In this document: piece after piece, positions 53,673 to 63,055 of the stretch | How positions within the stretch are numbered: the stretch's first letter is position 1 | Layout: every line of letters begins with the position of its first letter | Source of the DNA: Sphingobacterium sp. CZ-2 | GTDB taxonomy: Bacteria; Bacteroidota; Bacteroidia; Sphingobacteriales; Sphingobacteriaceae | DNA length: 64,000 bases | Reading direction: 5' to 3' | Assembly (NCBI RefSeq): GCF_004526235.1 | Contig: NZ_CP038159.1 | Location: 558,001 to 622,000, forward strand | The notes under the pieces: generated by a model | Told to the model about the DNA's origin: nothing | Seen by the model: only the letters and a program-made list of their open reading frames with translations | Databases searched by the model: none | Position numbers and translations under genes: made by a program

Positions 53673-54041
53673 TTATAAAACCTCCGGTGCTAGTGATACA
53701 ATCTTCATGAACTGCTTCTCACGTAACTCTCTAGCTACTGGGCCAAAGATACGTGTACCGCGTGGTTCATCGTTGTTATTTAACAATACTGCAGCATTGT
53801 CGTCGAAACGAATGTAAGAACCATCTTTACGACGGATTTCTTTTTTCGTACGTACTACTACAGCTTTTGAAACTGATCCTTTTTTCACGTTTCCTGAAGG
53901 GATAGCGCTCTTAACGGTAACAACAATTTTATCACCGATAGATGCATAACGCTTGCGCGTACCGCCCAATACACGAATTACTAAAACCTCTTTAGCACCG
54001 CTATTGTCAGCTACATTTAGTCTTGATTCCTGTTGTACCAT
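53673..54041 (-). CDS. rplN: Ribosomal protein L14
   Basis: 122 residues: [20 protein letters not shown] and [20 protein letters not shown], the standard L14. Confidence 0.98.
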   Translation of the reverse strand: MVQQESRLNVADNSGAKEVLVIRVLGGTRKRYASIGDKIVVTVKSAIPSGNVKKGSVSKAVVVRTKKEIRRKDGSYIRFDDNAAVLLNNNDEPRGTRIFGPVARELREKQFMKIVSLAPEVL

Positions 54042-54042
54042 G

Positions 54043-54297
54043 TTATTTAGCCCTTTCTAAAATTTCTACTAATCTCCAGTTCTTAGTCTTACTCAGCGGA
54101 CGAGTTTCCATAATTAATACCGTATCGCCGATACCGCAGGTATTTTGTTCGTCATGAGCTTTAAATTTAGTAGTTTTCTTAACGAATTTACCGTAAATTG
54201 GGTGCTTCACTTTACGCTCAACAGCCACTACGATAGACTTGTCCATCTTGTTGCTAACTACTAAGCCGATTCTTGTTTTTCTTAAATTTCTTTCCAT
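54043..54297 (-). CDS. rpsQ: Ribosomal protein S17
   Basis: 84 residues: [61 protein letters not shown]-fold 16S binder. Confidence 0.98.
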   Translation of the reverse strand: MERNLRKTRIGLVVSNKMDKSIVVAVERKVKHPIYGKFVKKTTKFKAHDEQNTCGIGDTVLIMETRPLSKTKNWRLVEILERAK

Positions 54298-54310
54298 TTC
54301 GACTTAAATT

Positions 54311-54529
54311 TTATGCCTCAGCGGCTGTTTCAGATTTTGCTGCATTATTACGCTTAGAGATCTCGGTAGAGATACGTGCAATAACTTTGCGAGCTGCTTT
54401 GATCACGTTAGGGTTTTCAATAGCAGAAACAGCATGTGCAAATTTCAATTTGTTCAAGGCAGCTTTCTCTTCAGCGAGACGAGCTGTTAAATCCTCAGTT
54501 GATAATTCTACGATTTCTGAATTTTTCAT
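54311..54529 (-). CDS. rpmC: Ribosomal protein L29
   Basis: 72 residues: MKNSEIVELSTEDLTARLAE and KARKVIARISTEISKR. A two-helix 50S protein near the exit tunnel. An Ala/Glu tail is slightly longer than in E. coli. Confidence 0.96.
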   Translation of the reverse strand: MKNSEIVELSTEDLTARLAEEKAALNKLKFAHAVSAIENPNVIKAARKVIARISTEISKRNNAAKSETAAEA

Positions 54530-54570
54530 TTTTCAATTTGTTGTGCCGGGTTATCCGCTTGTTTTACTAG

Positions 54571-54595
54571 GCCTTACAGGTAACGGCTGTAAGGC
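54571..54595. promoter_or_regulatory. 9-bp hairpin in the rplP-rpmC gap
   Basis: GCCTTACAG (54571-54579) and its exact complement (54587-54595) with a 7-base loop, in a 92-base gap that is unusually long for this cluster. No T-run. Confidence 0.4.
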
Positions 54596-54621
54596 TTAAC
54601 ATGGGACATTACCGACGATTA

Positions 54622-55044
54622 TTATGCTTCTACGTAGTCTCTACGTATAACAAACTTCGTTTGAACCGGTAATTTTTGAGCAGCTAAGCGTAATGCTTCT
54701 TTTGCGATTTCCAATGGAACTCCCTCTGCTTCAAATAACATACGGCCTGGGCGCACTACCGCTACCCAATATTCTGGAGCACCCTTACCTTTACCCATAC
54801 GTACCTCTGCAGGTTTTTTCGTAACTGGTTTGTCAGGGAAAATGCGGATCCATACTTGTCCTTCACGTTTCATGTAACGTGTAACGGCAATACGAGCTGC
54901 CTCAATCTGACGGCTAGTGATCCATGCTGGCTCCATTGATTTGATACCGAAAGAACCGAAAGCTAATTCTGCTCCACGAGAAGCATTACCTTTCATACGG
55001 CCTTTCTGCATCTTTCTGAACTTCGTTCTTTTTGGCTGTAACAT
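54622..55044 (-). CDS. rplP: Ribosomal protein L16
   Basis: 140 residues: [62 protein letters not shown]. Binds near the A-site tRNA. Confidence 0.98.
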   Translation of the reverse strand: MLQPKRTKFRKMQKGRMKGNASRGAELAFGSFGIKSMEPAWITSRQIEAARIAVTRYMKREGQVWIRIFPDKPVTKKPAEVRMGKGKGAPEYWVAVVRPGRMLFEAEGVPLEIAKEALRLAAQKLPVQTKFVIRRDYVEA

Positions 55045-55097
55045 GTTCGTATTCTATTTAAATCTGTCTAGACAGATAGTTTTAAATCTTTAATTAA

Positions 55098-55880
55098 TTA
55101 ATCTCTTTTTGCACCACGGTTGTTATCGCGACGACCTCCACGGTTGTTATCACGACGGCCACCTCCACGGTTGTCACGACGGTCATTACCACCTTCGTTT
55201 CCTCCACGGGTTTTTACGCCTGATGCTTGACCGATGTTAGGAGAAAGATCTCTCTTTCCGTATACTTCACCTTTACAGATCCATACTTTAACACCAATCT
55301 TACCGTAAGTTGTCAATGCTTCTGCTAATGCATAATCGATATCAGCACGCAATGTGTGCAAAGGAGTTCTTCCTTCTTTGTACTGCTCAGTACGTGCCAT
55401 CTCAGCACCACCTAAACGACCAGAACACATTACTTTGATACCTTCAGCACCCATACGCATAGTAGATGCGATAGCTGTTTTCATTGCACGACGGAATGAA
55501 ATACGAGCCTCTAATTGTTTTGCAATACCTTCTGCAACCAATTTCGCATCTAATTCCGGACGTTTGATCTCGAAAATGTTGATCTGAACATCTTTCTTAG
55601 TTAATTTCTTTAACTCTTCTTTGATCTTATCAACTTCTTGACCACCTTTTCCGATAACGATTCCTGGACGTGCAGTGTGGATAGTTACCGTGATACGTTT
55701 CAACGTACGCTCGATAACAACCTTCGCTACTCCGCCTTTGGCGATACGTACTGAAAGATATTTTCTGATTTTTTCGTCTTCAACTAACTTATCAGAATAG
55801 TTGTTGCCTCCGAACCAATTAGAATCCCATCCTTTGATGATCCCTAATCTGCTACCTATTGGATTTGCTTTTTGTCCCAT
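55098..55880 (-). CDS. rpsC: Ribosomal protein S3 with Arg/Asn/Gly-rich tail
   Basis: The 260-residue protein has a KH domain ([17 protein letters not shown] near 75-90) and the S3 C-terminal domain ([31 protein letters not shown]). A tail from about 225 has repeated RRDNNRGG units. It contributes to mRNA helicase activity at the entry channel. The tail is low-complexity and may bind RNA. Confidence 0.97.
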   Translation of the reverse strand: MGQKANPIGSRLGIIKGWDSNWFGGNNYSDKLVEDEKIRKYLSVRIAKGGVAKVVIERTLKRITVTIHTARPGIVIGKGGQEVDKIKEELKKLTKKDVQINIFEIKRPELDAKLVAEGIAKQLEARISFRRAMKTAIASTMRMGAEGIKVMCSGRLGGAEMARTEQYKEGRTPLHTLRADIDYALAEALTTYGKIGVKVWICKGEVYGKRDLSPNIGQASGVKTRGGNEGGNDRRDNRGGGRRDNNRGGRRDNNRGAKRD

Positions 55881-55891
55881 TCTTTTATTTA

Positions 55892-56323
55892 TTAGTTATT
55901 AACGTTATTTAAACTATCTACTACCAAAGTTACATGGTTTGAACGCTTACGGATTCTGTAACCACGACCTTGTGGAGCTGGACGTAATCTTTTCAATTGA
56001 CGACCACCACCTACAGATACTTCTTTTACATATAAGCCACTGTCTGCAACTGAAGAACCTTCGTTTGCTGCTTCCCAGTTTTTGATCGCCGACAATAATA
56101 ATTTCTCAACTCTTACTGCAGCTTCTTTGCTTGTATGTTTAAGAATGTAAAGAGCGTTCTCTACTTTCTGACCACGGATTAGATCTACCACTAAACGCAT
56201 TTTACGAGGCGATGTAGGGCAGTTTAATAATTTGGCAGTAGAAGCTCCTCCTACTTGAGCTTTTTCCTGCTCTTTGCGCTGTTTAATTAAAACAGATTTT
56301 TTGAGTTTTTTTGTTGCTTCCAT
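55892..56323 (-). CDS. rplV: Ribosomal protein L22 with N-terminal extension
   Basis: 143 residues. A basic extension of about 28 residues ([20 protein letters not shown]) precedes the core ([21 protein letters not shown]), which ends with [17 protein letters not shown]. Its loop lines the exit tunnel. Confidence 0.97.
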   Translation of the reverse strand: MEATKKLKKSVLIKQRKEQEKAQVGGASTAKLLNCPTSPRKMRLVVDLIRGQKVENALYILKHTSKEAAVRVEKLLLSAIKNWEAANEGSSVADSGLYVKEVSVGGGRQLKRLRPAPQGRGYRIRKRSNHVTLVVDSLNNVNN

Positions 56324-56329
56324 TACCTA

Positions 56330-56596
56330 TTATTTTTTCTTTTCTGCGTGGCCTCTGAAAGTACGCGTAGGCGCAAATTCACCAAGCTTGTGACCAACCA
56401 TATTCTCTGTTACATAAACCGGAATGAATTTATTCCCGTTGTGCACTGCGAAGGTATGGCCAACAAAATCAGGTGAAATCATTGATCTACGAGACCAAGT
56501 CTTAATTACTGACTTCTTGTTTGTTTCATTCATAGAAAGAACTTTTCTTTCTAAGTTGTGATCGATATAAGGACCTTTTTTAATTGAACGAGCCAT
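56330..56596 (-). CDS. rpsS: Ribosomal protein S19
   Basis: 88 residues: [58 protein letters not shown]. 30S head protein. Confidence 0.98.
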   Translation of the reverse strand: MARSIKKGPYIDHNLERKVLSMNETNKKSVIKTWSRRSMISPDFVGHTFAVHNGNKFIPVYVTENMVGHKLGEFAPTRTFRGHAEKKK

Positions 56597-57423
56597 TATT
56601 TTTTCCTTCTCTCAATGATGTAACGATTCGATATTTTCTTCTTGTAACGAGTTTTGTAGCCTTTCGCTAAAACTCCTGTGCGTGAACGAGGGTGACCTCC
56701 TGAAGAGCGACCTTCACCACCACCCATAGGGTGATCTACCGGGTTCATAGCCACACCACGAACTCTTGGACGACGGCCTAACCAACGCTTACGACCCGCT
56801 TTACCTAATACTTGGTTCGATTTCTCAGCATTTGATACTGAACCAATCGTAGCAACACAAGTCAATAAGATCATACGTGTCTCGCCTGAAGGCAATTTGA
56901 TGATTGCATACTTGCCATCACGTGCAGACAATTGTGCATATGTACCTGCTGAACGTGCAATGGAACCACCTTGTCCTGGATTCAATTCAATGTTGTGAAT
57001 GATAGAACCCAATGGGATGTTTGCCAATGGCATAGTATTTCCTACTTCTGGGGCAACGTTCTCGCCTGCAACTACTGTCTGACCTACGGTCAATCCAGCT
57101 GGAGCAATGATGTAACGCTTCTCACCATCAGCGTAGTGCAATAATGCAATACGTGCTGTACGGTTCGGATCGTACTCAATTGTAGCTACCTTTGCAGGGA
57201 CGTCTTTTTTATCGCGTTTGAAATCAATTAATCGGTATGCTTTCTTATGTCCCCCACCGATGTAACGCATAGTCATTTTACCGGAGTTATTACGACCACC
57301 TGAACGCTTATTGATGCCAACTACTAATGATTTCTCAGGAACGTTTGTTGTAACGTCCGAGTAATCAGCACCTACTCTAAAACGAGTACCAGGGGTAACC
57401 GGTTTGAATCTTTTAACTGCCAT
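56596..57423 (-). CDS. rplB: Ribosomal protein L2
   Basis: 275 residues: [35 protein letters not shown], and the end [27 protein letters not shown] with the peptidyl-transferase-centre His in DHPMGGG. One-base overlap with rpsS. Confidence 0.98.
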   Translation of the reverse strand: MAVKRFKPVTPGTRFRVGADYSDVTTNVPEKSLVVGINKRSGGRNNSGKMTMRYIGGGHKKAYRLIDFKRDKKDVPAKVATIEYDPNRTARIALLHYADGEKRYIIAPAGLTVGQTVVAGENVAPEVGNTMPLANIPLGSIIHNIELNPGQGGSIARSAGTYAQLSARDGKYAIIKLPSGETRMILLTCVATIGSVSNAEKSNQVLGKAGRKRWLGRRPRVRGVAMNPVDHPMGGGEGRSSGGHPRSRTGVLAKGYKTRYKKKISNRYIIERRKK

Positions 57424-57429
57424 TTCTTA

Positions 57430-57720
57430 TTATAGTGTACTGTAAAAGTCAATAGTTTCACCATCTTTCACCGTGATGATGGCTTTTTTATACTTAGGGC
57501 TTCTTCCTGAAACAAATCCTGCTTTTGTATAACGGCTTTTTGCTTTACCAGCAACTACCGCTGTGTTTACTGCTACTACAGTAACACCGAACATAGCTTC
57601 AACAGCTGTTTTGATTTGAATCTTATTTGCTCTATGATCTACTTTGAAAGCGTAACGGTTTCCTTTTTCCGTCAACAATGAAGCTTTCTCCGTTAAAATA
57701 GGTTTTTTAATAATTTCCAT
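57430..57720 (-). CDS. rplW: Ribosomal protein L23
   Basis: 96 residues: IIKKPILTEKASLLTEKGNRYAF and IKTAVEAMFGVTVVAVNT. At the tunnel exit; binds trigger factor and SRP. Confidence 0.97.
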   Translation of the reverse strand: MEIIKKPILTEKASLLTEKGNRYAFKVDHRANKIQIKTAVEAMFGVTVVAVNTAVVAGKAKSRYTKAGFVSGRSPKYKKAIITVKDGETIDFYSTL

Positions 57721-57721
57721 A

Positions 57722-58351
57722 TTACTTAGCGAATGCTTCCTCCAAAGTTTTAACAGAATCTGCTGTCAACAATAATTTTGTAGCGTGCAATACATCATAT
57801 GTATTCAAATCTGATGCTACAACAACTTTTGCTTTCTTCAAGTTTCTGCTTGATAAATAAACATTTTTGTTGTACGCTGGCAATACCAATAAGGTTTTTT
57901 CGTCAGCGATGTTTAATGCATTTACTAAAGCCAAGTAGTTTTTAGTTTTGATCGTATCGAAGTTTACTTCGTCCAATACTAAAACATTGTTCTCTTGTGC
58001 TTTGTAAGATAATGCAGATTTACGTGCTAATTGTTTCAATTTCTTGTTCAATTTGAAACTGTAGTCACGTGGAACTGGACCGAATACACGACCACCTCCG
58101 TTAAACAATGGAGATTTGATAGAGCCCGCACGAGCGCCACCAGTACCTTTTTGTTTGTGTAATTTACGAGTTGAACCCGCGATCTCATTACGTTGTTTTG
58201 CTTTGGCTGTTCCTTGGCGTTGGTTCGCTAAGTATTGTTTCACATCCAAATAGATCGCATGGTCGTTTGGCTCTAAGCCGAAAACTGATTCAGGAAGTTG
58301 CACCTTGGCACCTGTTTCTTTACCTGATAAATTTAATACGTTAACTTCCAT
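57722..58351 (-). CDS. rplD: Ribosomal protein L4
   Basis: 209 residues: [34 protein letters not shown] is the tunnel loop. In E. coli L4 represses the S10 operon; whether this holds here is unknown. Confidence 0.98.
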   Translation of the reverse strand: MEVNVLNLSGKETGAKVQLPESVFGLEPNDHAIYLDVKQYLANQRQGTAKAKQRNEIAGSTRKLHKQKGTGGARAGSIKSPLFNGGGRVFGPVPRDYSFKLNKKLKQLARKSALSYKAQENNVLVLDEVNFDTIKTKNYLALVNALNIADEKTLLVLPAYNKNVYLSSRNLKKAKVVVASDLNTYDVLHATKLLLTADSVKTLEEAFAK

Positions 58352-58356
58352 CTCTA

Positions 58357-58974
58357 CTATTTGTCTACGATTACATATGAACCTTTAGCTCCTGGAATGG
58401 AACCACTAACAACGATTAGGTTTTGCTCAGCATAAACTTTCAATACTTGTAAGTTTTGAACTTTTACTCTGTCTCCACCTGTACGACCTGCCATACGAGT
58501 ACCTTTGAATACTCTGGAAGGCCAAGAAGAAGCTCCCAATGAACCTGGTGCACGTAGTCTGTTGTGCTGACCGTGAGTCGCACCACCTACACCACCAAAT
58601 CCGTGACGCTTCATAACGCCTTGAAATCCTTTACCTTTAGAAGTACCAACTACATCTACGTACTCGCCTTCTTCGAATAAAGTAACATCAACAACGTCAC
58701 CTAGTTGTTTCTCATCCTCGAAAGTTTTGAATTCAACTAGTTTACGCTTAGGACTTACGTCTGCTTTCGCAAAGTGTCCTTTTAAAGGTGCGGTTGTGTT
58801 CTTTTCCTTGGCATCATCAAATCCAAGTTGAACAGCTGAATAACCGTCCTTCTCTACCGTACGTATCTGCGTTACCACGCACGGCCCAGCCTCGATTACT
58901 GTACATGGGATGTTCTTCCCATCAGCGTTGAACAGGCTGGTCATTCCTACTTTTTTACCAATAATTCCTGACAT
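58357..58974 (-). CDS. rplC: Ribosomal protein L3
   Basis: 205 residues: [67 protein letters not shown]. It is the first gene of the operon here. rpsJ (S10), which usually precedes rplC, is absent. A full -33/-7 promoter lies upstream (59052-59082). Confidence 0.98.
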   Translation of the reverse strand: MSGIIGKKVGMTSLFNADGKNIPCTVIEAGPCVVTQIRTVEKDGYSAVQLGFDDAKEKNTTAPLKGHFAKADVSPKRKLVEFKTFEDEKQLGDVVDVTLFEEGEYVDVVGTSKGKGFQGVMKRHGFGGVGGATHGQHNRLRAPGSLGASSWPSRVFKGTRMAGRTGGDRVKVQNLQVLKVYAEQNLIVVSGSIPGAKGSYVIVDK

Positions 58975-59002
58975 GTTATAAATAAATTAATTAAAAGTCC
59001 AT

Positions 59003-59020
59003 CGAAGCAGTAGGGCTTCG
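59003..59020. promoter_or_regulatory. Short hairpin in the rplC leader
   Basis: CGAAGC (59003-59008) and GCTTCG (59015-59020) flank a 6-base loop in the 5' untranslated region of the ribosomal operon. Confidence 0.4.
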
Positions 59021-59051
59021 CTCAAGACACAATTCTCCCATTAAGGGATTG

Positions 59052-59082
59052 CAAAAGTACAAACATTTTTATAACTATCAAA
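59052..59082 (-). promoter_or_regulatory. Promoter of the ribosomal operon (TTTG -N19- TACTTTTG)
   Basis: On the minus strand TTTG (59082-59079) and TACTTTTG (59059-59052) are 19 bases apart, matching the Bacteroidota consensus, about 77 bases before rplC. A 7-bp inverted repeat TAACTAT/ATAGTTA (59072-59088) covers the -33 box. Confidence 0.75.
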
Positions 59083-59125
59083 TAGTTAGTAAATTATTTT
59101 TTTAAGATTGATGTTTCCATCTACA

Positions 59126-59245
59126 ATTCACTCCCTCATCCAACCAAACAATCACTCCCTCATCCAACCAAAAAATCACTCTTTCTTCCCCTCCACAAAT
59201 CACCCCCCGCTTCCCCACAATAAATCACTCCCCGCAACTTCCCGA
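59126..59245. repeat. 24-bp imperfect tandem repeat, about five units
   Basis: CACTCC-type unit starts occur at 59129, 59153, 59177, 59201 and 59226, a period of 24 (25 in the last). The first two units are nearly identical (CACTCCCTCATCCAACCAAA). The plus strand is almost free of G here. There are no spacers, so it is not CRISPR. Confidence 0.85.
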
Positions 59246-59522
59246 ATTTCTTCCCCTTTCATACTAATAAAGTTGCCTTCGTACTCAAACCATACTGAAA
59301 GCAATCATAAAGTATGTAAAATGTATGCTATACATACTTCCCCTTTACTTTAACCCTACTTTAAACCTACTTAAACCACGATTACAACTCTATTTCAAAC
59401 ATATTTTGAAGTTACACATTGGAAACCGCCTCAAGAAAACAGATAATATCCGTTAGAATTTCTTGCCTAATCCCAAACCTTTAAAACCAATCCCCACCAA
59501 CACGAACTTGTAAAAACAAAAA
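59246..59522. other. Non-coding spacer between the tandem array and the CoA-binding gene terminator
   Basis: No gene is seen. It contains a 9-bp inverted repeat AAGTATGTA/TACATACTT (59310-59339) and three degenerate CCYTACTTTAAA units near 59340-59380, and little else. Confidence 0.5.
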
Positions 59523-59544
59523 AGCGAGGGGTCCACCCCTCGCT
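59506..59544 (-). terminator. Intrinsic terminator of the CoA-binding gene
   Basis: AGCGAGGGGT (59523-59532) with its complement (59535-59544), followed on the minus strand by TTTTTTGTTTTT. Confidence 0.88.
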
Positions 59545-59562
59545 CCATAAAATATCTATTAT

Positions 59563-59621
59563 CTAACGTCTATAATCTAACGTCTTACTACTAAATACTA
59601 ACTACTAACTACTAACTACTC
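59563..59621 (-). repeat. 14-base and 7-base tandem repeats in the CoA-binding gene 3' untranslated region
   Basis: On the minus strand TTAGATnATAGACG-type units (59563-59590) and three AGTTAGT heptads (about 59596-59620) lie between stop codon and terminator. The 14-base unit is the same as behind sodA. Confidence 0.7.
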
Positions 59622-59622
59622 C

Positions 59623-59982
59623 CTAAAACTGCCCTGTATTCAGCATCACCAACGTACAAGCTTCCACCACTTCAATCCCTTGCGCTCTTGCCTTATCCGC
59701 CAATTCCTGATTTTCTGCACCAGGATTAAAAATAATGCGTTTCGGATTAGTCTTCAACACATAATCATAATATGCGGATTGATTCTGAGGCCCAACATAC
59801 AGGGTAACCGTATCAATATCATCGTGAATCTCCTCTGCAGGTTCGATTTCAACGCCAGCAACCTTCCCTGTCTTGCGCCCTACATTGACAATTGGAAATC
59901 CTTTGCGCACTAATTTATTCGCTACTAAATATGAATATCTAGCTGGGTTAGTACTCGCCCCTAAAATCAAGGTTTTTTTCAT
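59623..59982 (-). CDS. CoA-binding protein (YccU-like)
   Basis: The 119-residue protein is a single Rossmann CoA-binding domain: TLILGASTNPARYSYLVANKL at the start, GVEIEPAEEIHDDIDTVTLYVGP, and the end EVVEACTLVMLNTGQF. It resembles the stand-alone CoA_binding_2 family (succinyl-CoA-synthetase alpha-like N-domain) with no known reaction. 16 bases after the serine-hydrolase gene, possibly in the same operon. Its 3' untranslated region is full of short repeats. Confidence 0.85.
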   Translation of the reverse strand: MKKTLILGASTNPARYSYLVANKLVRKGFPIVNVGRKTGKVAGVEIEPAEEIHDDIDTVTLYVGPQNQSAYYDYVLKTNPKRIIFNPGAENQELADKARAQGIEVVEACTLVMLNTGQF

Positions 59983-59998
59983 AATAAATTTATTTTAG

Positions 59999-61210
59999 CT
60001 ATTTGCTACCACTAGCCTCTACATATTCGCCACTAGCATTGTAAGCATTTTGTCTCAAAATAGGAATTTCTAATATCTTATACAAATTATCTAGATTATT
60101 CAAACTGCCATTTGCCATGTTCGTCAACAGCACAATAACCACATCGTTTTTCAAGTCCCTAACATACAAACTCTTAAATCCATGCCACCAACCCGTATGG
60201 TAAACCATCGGATTTCCTGGTGGATTAAAGGTTCGCCAGCCATATCCATAACTGAACAAGCTTCTTTTCGCATCACTCCTTGGCACATAGGCTGAATCTA
60301 GCGTCTCCTGTTTCAATATCCGCCCATCGCGGATAGCCAGATCCAATAGGAACATATCCTGAACCGTACTGTAAATACCCTTATCTCCCACCGGTCCATC
60401 CAAATAATTCTGGACTACAGAACGTCTCCAAACCCTATCATGGCCAATCACCTTCGTAGGGATCTTTTCATAAACAGCCTTGGAATATACGTTGGTATGT
60501 TTCATTCCTGCAGGATCAAAGATGGCTTCCTTCATGTAAACCGCGAAATCTTTTCCAGTTACCTTCTCAATGATCGATCCCAACACCATATAATTCGAAT
60601 TATTATAATGGAACCTTCCATCAGGAGCTCCATATCTATTCGGGTGATGTTGAATCAACAGGTTCATCGCCTCCTGATTGCTCATTCCTTTCTTCTGATC
60701 CCTCTTCTCTGCCCTATACACGTCTTCCGAAAAATAAACATAGTTAGGAAGACCAGAACGGTGGCTCAACAGTTGTTTTATGGTGATGCCTGGGTATGGA
60801 AAGTCCGGATAGAAATCATTGACCGTCTGATCGAGTTTCAATTTCCCCTCTTCTACCAGTTTCATAACAGCCAAACCCGTCAATGGTTTTGATGCAGACG
60901 CCAATTCAAACTGTGAACCCAGATTCAAGCTGTCCTTCAGAAGGTAATCTGCCCATCCAAAAGAGTTCTGATACAAGATCTTTCCCTTCTTGGCTACCAG
61001 CACATTCCCATTGAATCCTGAACGCTTATGGAGGTTCTGCATAAACGCATCGATCTCCATGTTCGCTGCCTTCGGATCGTATAGTAAACTGATGCTATCT
61101 TTCTTTGCCTGATTGACCTTGACCTCTTGTTGTTTGGCCTCTGGGGAAGCACAGGACATGACAACCATTGCCCCTAAACCCATCATTAAAAATAACCTTG
61201 TAATCACCAA
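59999..61210 (-). CDS. Beta-lactamase-family serine hydrolase lipoprotein
   Basis: The 403-residue exported protein has a lipobox VMSC (C20). The SxxK motif is SASK (S105, K108), the Tyr motif is in HYNNSNY and the third box is HTG in YHTGWWHG. This is the class C / PBP4* (DUF/beta-lactamase) fold, probably an esterase or D-Ala-D-Ala-type peptidase rather than an antibiotic-resistance enzyme. No ATG lies before the signal: translation starts at TTG 61210 or GTG 61207. It precedes the CoA-binding gene by 16 bases. Confidence 0.87.
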   Translation of the reverse strand: MVITRLFLMMGLGAMVVMSCASPEAKQQEVKVNQAKKDSISLLYDPKAANMEIDAFMQNLHKRSGFNGNVLVAKKGKILYQNSFGWADYLLKDSLNLGSQFELASASKPLTGLAVMKLVEEGKLKLDQTVNDFYPDFPYPGITIKQLLSHRSGLPNYVYFSEDVYRAEKRDQKKGMSNQEAMNLLIQHHPNRYGAPDGRFHYNNSNYMVLGSIIEKVTGKDFAVYMKEAIFDPAGMKHTNVYSKAVYEKIPTKVIGHDRVWRRSVVQNYLDGPVGDKGIYSTVQDMFLLDLAIRDGRILKQETLDSAYVPRSDAKRSLFSYGYGWRTFNPPGNPMVYHTGWWHGFKSLYVRDLKNDVVIVLLTNMANGSLNNLDNLYKILEIPILRQNAYNASGEYVEASGSK

Positions 61211-61282
61211 AATATATTGTGTATATAAGTTTATATCAACCTAAATTAACCTAACCGACAAATTAGCATTTCTTCTGAAAAT

Positions 61283-61316
61283 TAACAAAAAAAGGGGTCA
61301 AAAAATGACCCCTTTT
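61283..61316 (-). terminator. Intrinsic terminator of the pdh genes
   Basis: An 11-bp stem (61290-61300 with 61306-61316; AAAAGGGGTCA arm), 5-base loop, then TTTTTTGTTAA on the minus strand. Confidence 0.9.
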
Positions 61317-61339
61317 AACATATCTTAAAAGTTGAACCC

Positions 61340-63013
61340 TTATGCCAACAAACGGATTGGTGCTTCCAACAATCCTTTCAATGTTTGAAGGAATTGCGCT
61401 CCAGTCGCGCCATCAACCACACGGTGATCACAACCTAAAGTCAGCTTCATGATATTTCCAGGAACAACAGCTCCGTTCTTAACCACTGGAACCTGTTGGA
61501 TCGCTCCAACGGAAAGAATGGCACCATCTGGAGAGTTGATGATCGATGTGAACTCATCGATTCCGAACATACCCAAGTTAGATACGGTAAAGGTAGAACC
61601 TTCCCAATCAGCTGGTTGCAATTTCTTAGCTTTTGCTTTCTGTGCGTAGTCTTTCACCTCTGCAGAGATGTGTGACAACGATTTACCGTCAGCAAAACGG
61701 ATAACCGGTACCAATAGACCATCTTCAACAGCCATGGCCACACCGATATTCGTATGCTCGTTGTAACGGATCTTATCACCCAACCAAGAAGAGTTAACAT
61801 TAGGATGTTGTTTTAACGCAACAGCAACCGCTTTGATAACCATATCATTGAAGGAAACCTTAACCGGTGCTACTTCATTGATCTGCGCACGTGCAGACAT
61901 CGCATTATCCATATCGATGCTTACCGTCAGATAGAAATGTGGTGCGGTGAACAAGGACTCTCCTAAGCGGCGAGCAATTGTTTTACGCATCTGGTTAACA
62001 GGCTTCTCGGTATAACGTTCTTCTCCAATATAAGTCGGTAGACTGATGGTTTTCACTTCCGCATCCGAAGATTTTGCAGGAGCAGATGCAGCCGCAGCAG
62101 CAGGCGCTGCCGAAGGCACGAAATTCTCCACATCCTTCTTCACGATTCTTCCGTTCTCTGCCGAACCTTTTACTTGGTTCAGGTCGATTCCTTTATCTTT
62201 AGCAATCTTACGAGCCAATGGAGATGCTTTAACCCTAGAATCATCAGCAGCAACAGGTGCCGAACCTGATTCTGCAGGAGCAGCAGCATTTGCTTTCTCC
62301 TCTGCAGGTTTTGCGTCGTCCTTCTTCGCTTCTCCTTTAGCAGGAGCAGCCGATTTTTGGTTCAATAAAGGTGTAACATCTGTTCCAGCAGGACCAACGA
62401 TAGCAATGATATCATTTACTTTCGCTGCCTGTCCAGCCTCAACACCTACATATAATAAAGTACCATCTGCGTAAGCTGTTACTTCCATGGTCGCTTTGTC
62501 CGTTTCCACATCAGCAATAGCATCATCAGATTTGATGGTATCTCCAACTTTAAAGTTCCATTGTGCGATAACCCCTTCCGTCATGGTATCACTCAACAAA
62601 GGCATCGTAATAACCGTAACACCAAGATCTTCTGCAGTAACATTCGATCCAGTAGCCTCTTCATTCGAAGACTCTTCTTTGGAAGATTCCTCTTTCGCAG
62701 GTTCCGCTTTCTCTTCTTCTTTTTTCGCAGGAGCAGCTGAACCATCGTCTTTCAACAATGCCTCATAATCTTCTCCTTCTTCGCCTAAAACAGCGATCAC
62801 AGCATCAATTGCCACTGCTTCGCCTTCTTTAGGGCCGATGTACAACAAGGTTCCTTCTTGGTAAGATTCGAAATCCATTGTTGCTTTATCTGTTTCAATC
62901 TCTGCAACTAAATCTCCAGAGTTTACTTTATCGCCAACTTTTTTGTGCCATTTTGCGATGACCCCTTCTGTCATGGTATCGCTCATTTTTGGCATTCTTA
63001 CTACTTCAGCCAT
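61340..63013 (-). CDS. pdhC: Pyruvate dehydrogenase E2, dihydrolipoamide acetyltransferase
   Basis: The 557-residue protein has two lipoyl domains (residues 2-80, lipoyl Lys K43 in ETDKATM; and 132-210, K173). Ala/Glu/Lys-rich linkers connect them to a peripheral-subunit-binding domain (261-298; VKASPLARKIAKDKG) and the catalytic core (335-557) with DHRVVDG (H530, D534). It moves acetyl from lipoate to CoA. The sequence PVNQMRKTIARRL opens the core. It lies 42 bases downstream of E1-alpha. Confidence 0.96.
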   Translation of the reverse strand: MAEVVRMPKMSDTMTEGVIAKWHKKVGDKVNSGDLVAEIETDKATMDFESYQEGTLLYIGPKEGEAVAIDAVIAVLGEEGEDYEALLKDDGSAAPAKKEEEKAEPAKEESSKEESSNEEATGSNVTAEDLGVTVITMPLLSDTMTEGVIAQWNFKVGDTIKSDDAIADVETDKATMEVTAYADGTLLYVGVEAGQAAKVNDIIAIVGPAGTDVTPLLNQKSAAPAKGEAKKDDAKPAEEKANAAAPAESGSAPVAADDSRVKASPLARKIAKDKGIDLNQVKGSAENGRIVKKDVENFVPSAAPAAAAASAPAKSSDAEVKTISLPTYIGEERYTEKPVNQMRKTIARRLGESLFTAPHFYLTVSIDMDNAMSARAQINEVAPVKVSFNDMVIKAVAVALKQHPNVNSSWLGDKIRYNEHTNIGVAMAVEDGLLVPVIRFADGKSLSHISAEVKDYAQKAKAKKLQPADWEGSTFTVSNLGMFGIDEFTSIINSPDGAILSVGAIQQVPVVKNGAVVPGNIMKLTLGCDHRVVDGATGAQFLQTLKGLLEAPIRLLA

Positions 63014-63055
63014 TTCTTAAGATTGTTCTATATTAGTTAAAGTAATTATCGTTCA

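Noticed and set aside
59126..59245. CRISPR array
   Set aside because: Units are contiguous with no spacers and no cas genes are present.
59108..59353. 81-codon frame upstream of rplC
   Set aside because: It spans the 24-bp tandem array; the predicted peptide is a repeat of SLIQP/NHS units. Low-complexity and not in a gene context.
62046..62474. 142-codon plus-strand frame rich in Ala and Ser
   Set aside because: Antisense to the Ala-rich linkers of the E2 subunit.
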